64,000 bases of DNA from Coniferiporia sulphurascens (Eukaryota; Basidiomycota; Agaricomycetes; Hymenochaetales; Hymenochaetaceae): assembly GCA_002794785.1 (NCBI GenBank), contig NBBA01000023.1, positions 1-64,000 of the forward strand, given 5' to 3'. Position numbers and translations under genes: made by a program. Shown in pieces: positions 16,761 to 29,105 of the stretch (its first letter is position 1; each line of letters opens with the position of its first letter). Below the pieces are notes generated by a model. It was given only the letters and a program-made list of their open reading frames with translations. It searched no databases and was not told the DNA's origin.

Positions 16761-19700
16761 CTAATCAGAAGGAAAGGGAGGGAGCGTACCTGATAGCTCC
16801 AAAAGGGCTGGGTCCGAGTCCCAAGTTCATGGTCTGAGCATACAATGCATGTAGTCCCTTAGGAGGTCCAGGTCCATATCCTCATTGGTAGGGTGGCCGT
16901 CTAGGTCCATCATGGCAAAGGAGAGCCTGATGGCGCCTGATGGTGCCTGTGGCACAGTCTGAGAGGCAGTTCAGGTGCCCTGTCAGCTTAAGCCAACAGT
17001 GCAGAACCAGGAGGTGGTTTTCATCAGCCCACTCTGAGTGGTGGACTGGGAGAGGGTCCCAGGGTGGCCACATGCGTCATATCCACAGATGGAAGGTACT
17101 GCAGCTGCCGAGGATGTGGGCGGTCGACTGCATGGGCCATGGGGGGTGGTTGTGCCACCTGAAGTGCGAGATTAGGCCATGCCTGTGGTGGTAGGCTGAG
17201 TCAAAACTCAGCCAGTAGCCCCTGTAGGGATCGGTGCGGCAGAGGGCCTGTGCGACTGCAGTTAGCTTGCTGCAGGGGTGGTCAGCCGAGTGTGTAAGCA
17301 GCTTTCGGGGCCAGCGTGATGGGAGACCATGGACCGCCAAGTATTTGTCAGCAGTTGAGGCAAGGGGGCAGGCTAGCGAAGGAGTCCATCGCTCCATGAG
17401 GGTGTTGATGGCAGTTTCTTTTAGTGCAGAGGTGGAGGGTTTTAGGTCAGATGGGGGGAGTTCTGTCACCAGCTTCGCTTCCGTGTCAGCCCATTCATTT
17501 CTGGGGATGTCCGAGTGGCCGGGGCACCATACGAAGTGAATGGTGAGCTGGGGGTATGAATCCAGCAGAGTTTCCACACCTGCTTTCCAGATGTGGAGGA
17601 GGTGGGCGCCAGGGGAGGCGGTCCACATGTGGAAAAGGTGGAGGGCGGTCAGCAAATCAGACAAGAAGAAGATGTCCGATGTGACGCACAGTTGCACCGG
17701 GAGGCGGCGTGCTACCCAGCCCGGGGCTGTGGCGAGGGAGAATTCCTCGGCGTCCATGGCTGTGGCACAGGTGGGGGACTCCAGTCGGCGGGACCGGAGC
17801 TGGGTGTGGCCGAGCATAGCGCAGATGGCCAAGCCCGACTTATTGTCTATGTGGGAGCCGTCCGTGAATACTTGGACATGGGGGGTGGAGCCTAGTTGGC
17901 ATGTGGCTGTTATGAAGGACTTCCTCGTGTCCACGCTAACCGGGGTGGCAGGGGTGGTGAAGTGTACCCGGCCCTGGGTGAAGGCCAGAGGGTCCATCCA
18001 TGGGGGATGCATGTATGCAGGGACTTGTTGAACCCAGGGGGCTCAGACCTGCAGAGAAAGGGAGAAAGGTCTGTTAGCTATGTTTTTAAATAATTTATGG
18101 CCAATAGAGTGAGGAGTGCGCCATAGGTGTAGAGAATGGGTAGTCTTTATATATTCAAAATAGAAGGAAAGAGGGGGAACAGAACAGAGGAAGTTAGTGG
18201 AGTGGGGGGAGGCGCCTTTGAAGATGCCCAGGATCCAGCAGCAGGCCGCATTTTGTATGGTCTGGAGGCGGTTTACCAGAGGTTTTTGGCAGTGGCCATG
18301 GTACCACACTGGCGCTCCCCATGAAAGGATGGAGTGGATGCATGAGGTATAAAGGTGGTGGAGGAGGAGGGCTGATATTCCACATTGGGTGTTGCCCAGA
18401 ATGTGGAGGGCAGCGAGGGTGGACAGCCCCTTGGAGCGCATATGCTCCACGTGGAGCTTGAAGGAGAGGCTTGGATCCCACCATATCCCCAGCCACCACA
18501 GTGGGATTGAGGGGCGGATCAGGGTGTTATGGTTGACCTGGACCCCCACCGTGTCCCAGCCGTCGTAGCCGGTGCGTCGCCAAGGGGGATGGAAGTGGAG
18601 ACACTCCGTTTTGGCGGCTTTGATGTTGAGACCGATGGTGCCGAAGAGGGTGTCGAGTTGTTGGTAGGCGCGGGCTAGAGCGCGGCAGTTGGACGTCACT
18701 GAGGGACCTATGCAGATGAGTAAGTGGTCGTCAATGTATGCTAGGGCTGTGGTGCTGGCTTGGTGAAAGCACTGGAGGACCACCCCCACAAATATAGTTG
18801 ACAGGATGGGGGAGACTGGCGATCCCTGGGGGGTGCCAAAGTCTGGTTTGTGGGTGGTAGGAAGGGTGGTTCCGTCGAAAGCAACAGCCACTTGATGATC
18901 CGTCATGAAGGACAGGCACCAGTCGGCCATATCTGGCACACAACCAAGGTCCAACAGTTGTCAGTGGAGGAGCTGGGGGTGTACTGAGTCGAAAAAACCC
19001 TGAATGTCGACTGCGAGGACCGAACAAACACGGTCTTCCGAGTGGGCATGTTCTGTGATCTGTAAGAGGTGTTGGGCAGCATCGTAGACCGAGTGGCCTT
19101 GACGCCCCCCATACTGGTTAGGTGGCAGCCAGTCCCTCGTGTTTGTGAGGTACTGGAGCCGGTTAGCAATTATCTTTTTGAGGAGTTTCCCTAGGGTCTC
19201 CTCAAGGGTGATGGGCCAGTAAGACCATGGCGAGAATGGGTCCTTCTTGTTCAGCTTCCGCAGCATTACAACTTTTGCTGCCCGCCAACACTCAGGGTGA
19301 TGTCCCAAGCATAGGCAGTCATTGAATAGTGTAAGTATCTCTTTGGGGTAAGTGTCCACCACCCATTTCAGGGGGTGGTAACCTATTCCCAAGAGGCCCA
19401 GAGCCGACAGGTTGGATGTGTCGGCCAGTGCCCCTGTAAGCTCTGTGAGGAGTATGGGCGGGGCAGCTGGTTGGGGTGGTGGCTGCGGGGTGTTGGCCGC
19501 TGCCTGAGGTGGAGGGGGCATGAAGAAAGTTTCGTGGAAGAGCTCACCTTTCTCATCATCTGTTTGGGTGAAGGTGCCGTCTTGCCTTTTCAGTGAGGGG
19601 ATTTGGGTAGGTTGGTTGCTGAGGCCATGTTTGGCCCAGTTCCAGATGTTGGAGGCATCCGCTTCTGCTGCCTGGTCGGTGTAGAACTGCCGTTTGGCCG

Positions 19701-20769
19701 TTCTGACGCCCCTCTTGAAGGAGCGTCGGGCTGCTGATCGCTGGATGGGGGTGGAGGCCATCTGAATGGTGGTAAGGAGGGTCTTGCAGTGGGGTGACCA
19801 CCATGGGACTTCCACTTTTGACAGCTTGGAGAGGCAGGTGAATGGCTGAAGGGCAGCGGTCATAGAGTCGAGGACCGCTTTGGCTTTGATGTCCAGGGCA
19901 TGGGTGTCGAGCCCCACTAGGTGGAATGCTGCTTCGAGGAGAGGGAAGGCTATTTCGGACCACTCCTCCTTGTCGGCTGGGAGTAGCCGGCATGTCTTTA
20001 GGACGGGAGGGGGGGGCTGAAATGGTAGTGACCATCGCAGGATGGTGTGGTCTGACAGTGGGGAGGGGTCAGAGGTAGCTGAATCTAGAATAGAGTCGGG
20101 GTTGACCGTGGGTGGGGCCCAGATCATGTCAATGGGGCACCGATGTTGATTGCCATTGGGCCTGGAGTCAGAGTCAGGAAGATGGGCAGGCGCCAGGCCA
20201 TGCCCATGGAAAAAGTCGTCAAGGGGTTGAGCCCCCAGGTCGTCTCATCGTGGGATGGAGAATTCGGACCATGTGTGGTGGCGATGGTTGAAGTCGCCTG
20301 CCATGAGCAGAGTGGTGGCTAGCACCAAGGGGAGTGAGAATATAAAGGACTCACCTGGGTACTGTGGGGAAGCGTTCTCTCGATCTGGGGGGTGCATGCC
20401 ATAGTAGTTGCACACCCAGAGGGTGAGTTGGGAGCATACCTCCACAGTCAATATGTCGGTGCCATGTGATGCGGCTCCAAGGATGGACCAGGAGTTAGCA
20501 GGGAGGGCCCTGGATACATACATGACTACCTGAGGGTGAACCTCTGGTGGTAGGACAGGTATGTAGCCTGGGGTGGTGGGGACGTTGAGGACCGGGTTGC
20601 TGGTTGGATCAGTGAGTGAGGGTTGCAGGCCTATTTGATACCAGGGTGGTTCCTGTATAAGAATTAAGTGCGGGGGTGAGGGGTCAGTTGTGAGGACAGG
20701 GATTAAGGAGTGTATTGCTGCTAGTGAGCAGGCAGTGTTCCACTGAAGGACAGAGAGTTTCTTTATCAT
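16761..20769 (-). pseudogene. ORF2 of A1-M (endonuclease, RT, RNase H, C-terminal domain)
   Basis: A single minus-strand frame starts at 20769 (MIKKLSVLQWNTACSL) and is broken by TGA at 20245, 18961, 18043 and 17077. All four are at positions where sister copies read Arg. Domains: endonuclease LQWN, LIQEPPWYQIG, MAGDFNHRHHTWSE and LSDHTILRWSLP; RT with VLAVDIQGFFDSVHP, GTPQGSPVSPIL and AYIDDHLL (intact YxDD, about 18720-18740); RNase H VFTDGSHIDNKSG, MDAEEFSLATAPGW, FLSDLLTALHLF and CPGHSDIPRNEWADTE; the C-terminal Cys/His module. A 10-bp tandem duplication (16927-16946) shifts the frame near the end. Ancestrally functional, now dead. Confidence 0.88.
20766..20769 (-). promoter_or_regulatory. 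ATGA overlap of ORF1 stop and ORF2 start
   Basis: The ORF2 ATG and the ORF1 TGA share the tetranucleotide ATGA. The same arrangement holds at 13184-13187, 28552-28555 and 60607-60610 (A1), 54500-54503 (A2), 37256-37259 (A3) and 40015-40018 (family B), although flanking bases differ between subfamilies. In A1-N the ORF2 ATG has become GTG. Such overlaps allow reinitiation after termination, as described for SART1-type LINEs; here the mechanism is inferred. Confidence 0.7.
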
Positions 20770-22771
20770 ATTTCCTCCATCTGGTCGTTGGTGGGGTCAG
20801 CAGCAAGGGCCTCTTCAATTTGGCAGTAGCGCCTTTTCTTGGGGCAAGCCGGTAGGGTAGCAGGGTGGTCGCCCTTGCAGTTGTTGCAGTGGCGTGGGTG
20901 GGGGCAGGTGTCGCCTTCCGGTACTGTGTCAGATGTGCAGTGGGCGCACAATTTGCGATGATTGCGGGTCAGATGGGCACCCATGCAATCAGCGCAACAG
21001 GGTTGGGCTCGGCAGCCCTTGGTTCCATGGCCGAGGCCCTGGCACCGCTCACACTGGGTGAGGGTGGGGTGAACGGGTGGTACTGAGAGCCGGAGGGCGG
21101 ATCCGAACATCCAGATGTGTGGCCTCTTGAGGAGGCGCTCGTGGATGGAGCCATTGGGGTCGACAAAGGAGAAGACCACTGGGCACCTGTCGAGTGTTGG
21201 CAGGTGTTCCTCAGTGGCAGCGAAGTGGGGGGTGACTATGAAGTCGAGGTTGCGGAGTGCCGGGTTGTGCCGGATTTCGGCCATGAGGGCCTTCTCGGTG
21301 ATGGTGTGTCCGTTCTGACCGAACAGGAAGTCCCTGCAGGGCACCATTGAGATGCAGAGGGCAGACCAGGGGCGGACTCTAGTGGGGGTTAGGGAGAAGG
21401 CGGTAGGAATGTTAATTCCTGCCGCAATGCACTCTGTGCACATGTGGGAGGCATAGGCCACAGAGTGACGATCAATGATCGTTTCTGTGGTCGGGTTAGC
21501 CGAGGATGGGCATGCCGCAAATGTGGTCACGATGTTCCCCTTTATGTTGTAGGAAGAGGACAGAACCAGGACTTGGTCTGCAGTGGGGAGGGAAGTGAAG
21601 AACTCATGGGACATTTTTGTCAGGGCCATTGCTGACTTCTGATTTTCAGTCTGTATGCCAACTGTCGGGGTGAGGACCAAGGTTGGGTCCTTGGCATACG
21701 TTGTGGGTGGTGGGGGCACCTTGCGCTGGCGCTTCTTCTTTTTCTGCACCAGGTTGATGACTGCTCCGGCGGCTGGGGCCACTGGAGATGGGTTGGTGGC
21801 TGTTGGAGGGGCCGCTGCTGCGGCGACCTGTGCATAGGACGTGGGGGCGGCCTGGATGGTGGCCTGGGGGGTGGGTTGCTGTTGTTGTTGTTGCTGTTGA
21901 CAGGGGGCGGGCCTAGAGCTGATGGAGGCCATCTGACATGAAATAGAAGCTATGTCAGTAGTCAGGCACTTGACTGCATCAGTCAGTGCCCTCATTTCTG
22001 GGGTTACAGGGGCGGTGCCTGGGGTCCTGGTGGTGGCCGGGGCCCTTTGGGGGGGGTGTGCTGGGGCGAAGGGTTCCGGGAGGGCGATTACCGCCCCCTC
22101 CCTTGCGAAGTTGTAGGCCATCACCGCATTGCGGTAGATGATGTTTTGGGGGTCTCTCCTTTCTTGAGCAATGTTGGCTAGAGTCTGTTGGACATTCCAG
22201 AGGAGGTCGCCTACAAACTGCACAGCCTTGATGTCGATTGTCTTGGTGGTGGCTTCCCTGGTTTGCTTGTTGAAGTCATCCAGGGCGTGGGTGAGGGTGT
22301 ACATGAACCCTGTGGTGTGCTGTTCGTGTTGTTGGGCGGGGGGTCCTCTTGGGGTGAGAGGTGACATGGCGGCAGAGGAGTGTTTCCACCTGAGGCTTGC
22401 ACCTCCCACCTGTTGTGGGGGGGTATGGGGGTCCACCACCATTTCTGGTGCTGTTTCACCATATTCATTGGAGCTGTGGATCGACCTTACCGAGGCTGCT
22501 GGGGAGCCGGCTCAGGATGCTTGCCTTGACTCTGCACGTGCTTGGGTGGTAAAATCGTAGGCCGACACCAATTGGGAGTCGTCAATTACGGGGGAGGGTG
22601 CTAGGGTGTCTGGGGAGGAGGTCGGGGCCAGGAGAGGGTTTTGAAAGTATGGGTTGGGGGTCGTCTCACATTGAGCGGTGATGGCGGCTTCGGCGGCCAA
22701 GTTGGCGGCCGTTTCGGCTGCTCTGGCGGCGGCCAGGCTAGCCGATGATGATGAGGGAATGGATGGTCAAG
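20766..22771 (-). pseudogene. ORF1 (gag-like) of A1-M
   Basis: The best preserved A1 ORF1. From 22442 to 20766, 558 codons are open without interruption. Order: AMSPLTPRGPPAQQHEQH, GFMYTLTHALDDFNKQT, a Gln-rich tract (21885-21905), TSYAQVAAAAAPP, basic KKKKRQRK, AKDPTLVLTPTVG, SALCISMVPCRDFLFGQN, then knuckles CERCQGLGHGTKGC, CADCMGAHLTRNHRKLC and CNNCKGDHPATLPAC. Upstream, two TGA codons interrupt the N-terminal 110 codons. The first 8 or so codons plus the leader are at 27990-28075, beyond A1-N. Confidence 0.88.
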
Positions 22772-22784
22772 TGTGATGGAGAGC
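22772..22784. repeat. Target-site duplication of A1-N (pair: 27977-27989)
   Basis: TGTGATGGAGAGC at 22772-22784 pairs with TGCGACAGAGAGC at 27977-27989: 10 of 13 identical, all three differences transitions. Both encode the ORF1 N-terminus near NALH/NALC in A1-M. Removing the insert rejoins the N-terminal codons with the rest of A1-M ORF1. Confidence 0.8.
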
Positions 22785-23744
22785 TTTTTTTTCTTTTTTT
22801 AAATTATTCCTGCAGTGTTACATAATTACAAGCTGCCCCCCCAAAGGGGGGGCCCTAACTACATAACCACAGAGGTGCCCATCATTGCGCATTGCACAAA
22901 ACTGGGTGGGAGCTCTGCTCCCTGAAGGGTGCCGAAGTGTGGAGAGCTCCTATTTAAGTAAAAAAGGAAACAGCGCAAGGAGGAGGAATACATATCGCTA
23001 CGAACCAACTATGTGGATAAGGGCAGGTAAAAGTAAGAAGCTTAGAATTGGAAAGGGAGGGCGCGAGCGCCGGCCGAGACGTATCTGGAGGAATTCGAAA
23101 GGTGGGCACTAATCAGAGGGAAAGGGGGGGAGCATACCTGATAGCTCCAATAGGGCTGGGTCCAAGTCCTGGGTTCGAGGTCTGAGCATATGACACATGT
23201 AGTCCCTTAGGAGGTCCAGGTCCATATCCTTGTCAGTGGGGTGGCCGTCTAGGTCCATTGCAGCAAACGACAGCCAGATGGTGCCCATGGCGCAGTCGGA
23301 AAGGCGGTTAAGGTGCCCTGTCAGCTTTAGCCAGCGGCACAAAACTGGGAGGTGGCTTTCGTGAGCCCACTCTGAGTGGTGGGTTGGGAGAGGGTCCCGG
23401 GGTGGCCACACATGCCGTATCCACGGGTGGAAGGTACTGCAGCCACCGAGGATGTGGGCGGTCGACTGTGCAGGCCATGGGGGGTGGTTGTGCCACCTGC
23501 AGTGCGAGATCAAGCCATGCCTGCACCGGTAGGCTGAGTCAAAGCTCAGCCAGTAGCCCCCGTAGGGACTGGCATGGCAGAGGACCTGCGCAACTGCAGA
23601 TAGCTCGCCACATGGGTGGTCGACCGAATGCATGAGTAGCTTTCGAAGTCGGCATGAGGGTAGACCATTCACTGCCAGATACTTGTTGGCAGTGGAGGCG
23701 AGGGGGCGGGCTAGCGAGTACATCCATCGCTCCATGAGGGTGCG

Positions 23745-23788
23745 GACAGCGACCTCTTTTAGTGCAGACAGCGACCTCTTTTAGTGTG
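23745..23788. repeat. 22-bp tandem duplication in A1-N ORF2
   Basis: GACAGCGACCTCTTTTAGTG plus two bases occurs twice in direct succession (23745-23766 and 23767-23788) with two differences. Other copies have it once. It adds a frameshift in the linker after RNase H. Confidence 0.85.
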
Positions 23789-25701
23789 GAGGTGGAGGGT
23801 TTGAGGTCGGATGGGGGGAGCTCTGTTGCCAGCTTCGCTTCTGTGTCAGCCCATTCATTCCTGGGGATGTCTGAATGTCCGGGGCACCATACGAAATGAA
23901 TGGTGAGCTGGGGGTATGAGTCCAGCAGAGTTTCCACACCCGCTTTCCAAATGTGGAGGTGGGCGCCCAGGGCGGCGGCCCACATGTGGAAAAGGTGGAG
24001 AGCGGTCAGTGAATCGGACAGGAAGAAGATGTCCGATGCGACACACAGTTGCGCAGGGAGGTGGCGTGCTACCCAGCCCAGAGCCGTAGCAAGGGAGAAC
24101 TCCTTGGCATCCATGGCTGTGGCACAGGTGGGGGACTCCAGTCACTGAGATCGGAGTCGGGTATGGCCGAGCATGGCGCAGATGGCCAAGCCCGACTTAT
24201 TGTCTATGTGGAAGCCATCAGTGAATACTTGGACGTGGGGGGTGGAGCCGAGTGCACTGGCAGCCTTTACGAAGGATTTGCGGGTATCTGTGCTGACTGG
24301 TGCGTGGTGAAACGTACTCGGCCCTGGGTGAAGGCCAGAGGGTCCATCCATGGGGGATGCGTGTATGCAGGGACTTGTTGAACCTGGGGGGCTTGGACCT
24401 GCAGAGAAAGGGAAAAAGGTCTATTAGCTACGTTTTTAAATAATTTATGGCCAATAGAGTGGGGGGTGCGCCATAGGCACAGAGAATGGGTCATCTTTAT
24501 ATATTTGAAATAGAAAGAGAGAGGGGGAACTGAGCAAAGAAAATTTGTGGAATGGGGGGAGGCGCCCTTAAAGACGCCTAGAATCCAGTGGCAGGCTGTG
24601 TTTTGCATGGCTTGGAGGCAGTTTACCAGTGTTTTTTGTCAGCAGCCATGATACCATACTGGCACCCCCATGACAGGATGGAGCGGACACATGAGGTGTA
24701 GAGGCGATGAAGGAGGAGGGCCGAGATGCCACGTTGGGTGTTGCCCAGTATGCGGAGGGCAGCGAGGGTGGAGAGTCCTTTGGAGTGCATTCACTCAACA
24801 TGAGGCTTGAAGGAGAGGCCTGGGTCCCACCAGATCCCCAACCACCGGAGGGGGATTGAGGGGCGGATCAGGGTGTTGGGGTTGACCTGTACCCCAGCCA
24901 TGTCCCAGCCTTCATAGCCAGTGCATCGCCGAGGAAGGTGAAAGTGGAGGCATTCCATCTTGGCTGCTTTGATGTTGAGACCGATAGAGCCGAAGAGGGT
25001 GTCGAGTTGTTGGTAGGTGCAGGCTAAGGCACAGCAGTTGGATGCCACTGAGGGACCTACACAAATAAGTAAGTGGTCATCTACATATGCCAGGGCGGTG
25101 GTGCCGGCTTGGTGAAAGTGCCAGAGGACCACCCCTGCGAATATAGTTGACAGGATGGGGGAGACTGGGGAGCCCTGGGGGGTTCCGAAGTCGGGCTTGG
25201 GTGCGGTGGGGAGGGTGGTGCCATTGAATGCAATGGCGACCTGCCTATCCATCATGAAGGACAAGCACCAGTCAGCCATGTCTGGTGCACAACCGAGGTC
25301 CAACAATTGTCGGTGGAGGAGCTGTGGGTGCACTGAGTCAAAGAATCCCTGAATGTCGACTGTGAGGACCGAGCATACTAGGCCCTCTGAGTGGGTGCAT
25401 TCCGTAATCTGGAGAAGGTGTTGGGCGGTGTCATAGACTGAGTGGCCTTGGCGCCCCCCATATTGGTTAGGTGGCAGCCAGTCCCTCGTGTTCGCAAGGA
25501 ATTGGAGCCGGTTAGCAATTATCTTCTCGAGGAGTTTCCCTAGGGTCTCCTCAAGGGTGATGGGCTGGTATGAGCACGGCGAAAATGGGTCCTTCTTGTT
25601 TGGCTTCCTGAGCATTACAACTTTTGCTGCCTGCCAGCACTTGGAGTGATGCCCCAAGTGCAGACAGTCATTGAAAAGTGTAAGTATCTCATCAGGGTAG
25701 G

Positions 25702-26259
25702 TGTTAAGCTCAACGGTTACGCGGTGATCGACGTCGGGGCTTCCTGATCGTCGATACTGATGGTACGGCAATGGGGCTTCCTAGATGTCGTAAGTCGAGG
25801 GTGATTGTCAATGGGGCTTCCTGATCGGCGATGTGGACACGGTAGGCTTCTATAGCGAGTTGGGTTACGACGAAGCAACTAATGGCCAAGTGGCACACAG
25901 TAGACTGGTGGTAGCAGATAATGGGCTTGTATGAACAAAGAGCACAAGCTTAGGGCTTGTGCTACTGAAGTTACATGCTTATATGCTACTCTATATGTTT
26001 GCTACTGTAGCGACTTGGTTAGGTGTGTTTACCAGCCTATGGAAGGTCATGGAAACTCAAGGAATACCTTGGTAATACAAGTACGGTGATCAGTAAGCAA
26101 AGCACGTCATGATGGTGCAATAAGGCGTCATCATGGCGTCTTATGGCATAAGGCGAATAAAGATGAGTAAGGCAGAGGAATGGGGGAGTTGTGCTGACTG
26201 ATGATGATGAAAAGGAAGTGAGTCAGCGCATAAGGGAAAGCAAAGGAAAAATTGTAACA
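25702..26259 (-). mobile_element. Solo LTR 2 (558 bp) with 5-bp target duplication
   Basis: In plus sense it starts TGTTAAGCTCAACGG and ends AAATTGTAACA. It is the reverse complement of the LTR at 6887. The 5-bp duplication GTAGG lies at 25697-25701 and 26260-26264. Removing LTR and one GTAGG restores VVDTYPDE of the RT region. No internal element sequence is present, as expected after LTR-LTR recombination. Confidence 0.93.
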
Positions 26260-27677
26260 GTAGGTGTCAACCACCCATTTCAGGGGGTGATATCCTATTC
26301 CCGAGAGGCCCAGAGCTGACAAGTTGGATGTGTCGGCCAGTGCCTCTGTGAGCTCCGCAAAGAGTATAGGCGGGGCAGCTGGTTGAGGTGGTGGCGGCAG
26401 GGTGTTGGCCGCTGCCTGGGGTGGGGGGGGCATGAAAAAAGTTTTGCGGAACAGCTCACCTTTCTCATCGTCTGTTTGGGTGAAGGTGCCATCTCGCCGC
26501 TTGAGCAAGGGGATGGGTGTGGGTCAGTTGCCGAGGCCGCGTTTGGCCCAGTTCCAGATGTTGGAGGCATCCACTTCCGATGCCTGGTCAGTGTAGAACT
26601 GCCATTTGGCCGTCTGTATGCCCCTTTTAAAGGCTCTTCTTGCTGATGCATGCTGGAGGGGGGTGGTGGCCATTGTAATAGCGGATAGGAGGGTCTTGCA
26701 GTGGGGTGACCACCATGGGACTTCCATTTTTGATGGCTTGGAGAGGCGGGTGAATGGCTGAAGGGCAGCGGTCATAGAGTTGAGGACCACTTTGGCTTTG
26801 ATGTCCAGGGCTTGGGTGTCGTGCCCTGGTAGACAGAAGGCTGTTTCAAGGAGAGGGAAGGCTATGTCGGTCCATTCCTCCTTGTTGGCTGGTAGTAGCT
26901 GGCATGTCTTTAGGACCGGAGGGGGGGGCTGAAACGGCAGAGACCATCACAGGATAGCGTGGTCGGACAGTGGTGAGTGGTCAGAGGTGGCCATGTCCAG
27001 AATGGAGTCGGGGTTGACCGAGGGTGGGGCCCAAATCATGTCAATGGGACACTGACGGCGGTTGCCATCGGGTTGTGAGTCAGAGTCAGGGAGATGAGCA
27101 GGTGCCAGGCCATGCCCACGAAAGAAATCATCGAGGGGTTGCGCCCCCAGGTCATCCTGTCGTGGGACGGAGAAGTCGGACCACATGTGGTGGCGACAGT
27201 TGAAGTCGCCTGCCACAAGTAGGGTGGTGGCTAGCACTGAGGGTAGTGAGAATAAAAAGGACTCACCTGGGTACTGGGGGGAGGCGTTCTCTCAGTCTGG
27301 GGGGTGCATACCATAGTAGTTGCACACCCAGAGGGTGAGTTGGGATTGTACCTCCACCATCAGTACATCGGTGCCGTAGGATGCAGCTCCGAGAATCGAC
27401 CAGGAGGTGAGTGGGAGGGCCCTGGATACATACATGACTACCCGAGGGTGGACCTCTGGTGGTAGAACAGGTATGTAGCCTGGGATGGTGGGGATGTTGA
27501 AGACCAGGGTGCCAGTCAGATTAGTGAGTGAGGGTTGCAGGCCTATTTGGTACCAGGGCAGTTCCTGGATAAGAATTAGGTGCGGGGGGGAGGGGTCAGT
27601 TGTAAGGATGGGGATTAGGGAGTGTATCGCTGCTAGTGAGCGGGCAGTGTTCCACTGCAAAATAGAGAGCATCTCTA

Positions 27678-28016
27678 TCACATTTCCTCCATCTGGTCGT
27701 CGGTGGGGTTGGCGGCAAGGGCCTCTTCGATTTGGCGGTAGCGCCTCTTCTTCAGGCAGGCCGGTAGGGTGGCAGGATGGTCGCCTTTGCAGTTGTTGCA
27801 GAGGCAGGGGTGAGGACATGTGTCGCCCTCGGGTACTGTGTCTGTCACGCAGTGGGTGCATGATTTGCAGTGATTGCAGGTCAGATGGGCACTGGCGCAG
27901 TCAGCACAACATGGTTGGGCATGGCATCCCTTGGTTCCATGACCGAGGCCCTGGCACCACTCACATTGGGTGAGAGTGCGACAGAGAGCATTCCGGTAAT
28001 CACTGTGGGTCGACAT
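27678..28016 (-). other. Accidental in-frame ORF1 chimera (A1-M start, A1-N knuckles)
   Basis: A 112-codon open frame begins MSTHSDYRNALCRT (5' end of A1-M ORF1) and passes at the 13-bp target duplication (27977-27989) directly into LTQCEWCQGLGHGTKGC of truncated A1-N. It looks like an internally deleted zinc-finger protein with three knuckles and an intact start. It could be translated if the A1-M promoter still works, but it arose by nested insertion. Confidence 0.8.
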
Positions 28017-28075
28017 GGGGGAGTTTTAGCTGCCTGCACTAGTAGATGGTGGTGGTTACTGGTCAAGAAGGATGT

Positions 28076-28555
28076 GACTTCGTAGTTGCCCCCCACTTCA
28101 CCACCACCAAGAACCACCTGCCTACTCTCAACAGGTGCCCTGTGGCCTTCTCCTTTGTTGACCCCGACAGTTCCATCCACAAACGCCTCCTCAAGAGGCC
28201 CTGCATCTGGATGTTTGGATCTGCCCTCCACCTCTCAGTCCCACCCATCCACCCCACCCTCACCCAATGTGAGTGGTGCCAGGGTCTCGGCCATGGAACC
28301 AAGGGCTGCCGAGCCCAACCTTGTTGCGCTGACTGCATGGGTGCCCACTTGACCTGCAATCACCGCAAATTATGCGCCCACTGCACAACTGATGCAGTGC
28401 CTGAAGGCGACACATGTCCCCACCCCCACCAATGTGTCAACTGCAAAGGCGACCACCCTGCCACCCTGCCACCCTGCCCTAAGAAGAGGTGCTACTGCCA
28501 AATTGAAGAGGCCCTCACTGCCAACCCCACCAATGAACAGATGGAGGAAATATGA
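28076..28555 (+). pseudogene. A1-P ORF1 C-terminal part (zinc knuckles)
   Basis: It is open in plus sense from DFVVAPHFTTTKNHL through SFVDPDSSIHKRLLKRP and CIWMFGSALHLSVPP to knuckles CEWCQGLGHGTKGC, CADCMGAHLTCNHRKLC and CVNCKGDHPATLPPC, ending NEQMEEI at 28555. It continues the 36-bp piece at 16398-16433. The stop overlaps the ORF2 ATG (28552) by ATGA. Confidence 0.85.
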
Positions 28556-29105
28556 TAGAGATGCTCTCTATCTTGCAGTGGAATGCTGCCTGCTCACTTG
28601 TGGCAATACATTCCCTAATCCCTGTCCTTACAACTGACCCCTCCCCACCACACCTAATTCTTATCCAGGAACTGCCCTGGTACCAAATAGGGCTGCAACC
28701 CTTGCTCACCAACCCGACTGGCACCCCGGTCTTCAATGTCCCTACCATCCCAGGATATGTTCCTGTTCTACCACCAGAGGTTCGCCCCCAGGTAGTCATG
28801 TACATATCCAGGGTCCTCCCCCCTACTTCATGGTCGATCCTTGGAGCTGTGTCCCACAGCACCGACATTCTGATGGTGGAGGTACAATCCCAACTCACCC
28901 TCCAGGTGTGCAACTACTATGGTATGCACCCCCTGGACTGAGAGAATGCCTCCCCTCAGTACCCAGGTGAGTCCTTTTTATTCTCACTCCCCTCGGTGCT
29001 AGCCACCACTCTACTTGTGGCAGGCGACTTCAACCATTGCCACCACACATGGTCTGAATTCCCAGTCCCACAATGAGACGACTTGGGGGCACAACCCCTC
29101 GATGA
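28552..29105 (+). pseudogene. A1-P ORF2 piece 1: endonuclease
   Basis: MIEMLSILQWNAACSL, LILIQELPWYQIG, VAGDFNHCHHTWSE: the catalytic Asn, Glu and GDFN motifs are intact. TGA codons at 28939-28941 (MHPLD, stop) and in PQ*DDLG replace Arg. It is interrupted at GAQPLDD (29105) by A2-Q and resumes at 31352. Confidence 0.85.
29093..29105. repeat. Target-site duplication of A2-Q (pair: 31352-31364)
   Basis: AACCCCTCGATGA at 29093-29105 pairs with AACCCCTTGATGA at 31352-31364. The only difference is C/T in a CpG. Both encode the PLDD of the endonuclease of A1-P. Confidence 0.9.

Larger units (their letters stand above)
23109..27681 (-). pseudogene. ORF2 of A1-N, split by LTR2
   Basis: All domains are present: endonuclease (SILQWNTARSLAAIH, LIQELPWYQIG, VAGDFNCRHHMWSD, LSDHAIL), RT (VLTVDIQGFFDSVHP, GTPQGSPVSPIL, intact AYVDDHLL at about 25080-25100), RNase H (VFTDGFHIDNKSG, MDAKEFSLATALGW, FFLSDSLTALHLF, CPGHSDIPRNEWADTE) and a C-terminal module open for 208 codons to 23109. 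Frameshifts occur near 24150 and 24600. A 22-bp tandem duplication sits at 23745-23788, and a TGA at 26524 replaces Arg (GLGNRP). LTR2 splits the codon run VVDTYPDE. The ORF2 start codon reads GTG. Confidence 0.85.
22785..27976 (-). mobile_element. LINE copy A1-N, 5'-truncated in ORF1, hosting LTR2
   Basis: Tail, hairpin and 3' UTR occupy 22785-23108, ORF2 23109-27681 and the ORF1 knuckle region 27678-27976, where it is truncated at LTQCEWCQG. It is nested in A1-M near that copy's 5' end. Its length without LTR2 is about 4.6 kb. Confidence 0.87.
16434..28075 (-). mobile_element. LINE copy A1-M, full length, hosting A1-N
   Basis: The 3' tail starts at 16434 and the 5' terminus (CATCCTTCTTGACC in element sense) is at 28068-28075. 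Removing A1-N and its duplicated site (22785-27989) leaves 6437 bp, within 4 bp of the uninterrupted A1-V. That is strong evidence for the reconstruction. Confidence 0.9.

Noticed and set aside
25710..25898. Repeated 62-codon frame MCHLAISCFVVTQLAIEAYR (also at 43770-43958) as a conserved gene
   Set aside because: It lies inside solo LTRs; conservation reflects LTR identity, and LTR1, LTR3 and LTR5 break it.
27678..28016. Internally deleted gag variant selected as a regulator
   Set aside because: The 13-bp target duplication at 27977-27989 explains the joint; no evidence of selection.
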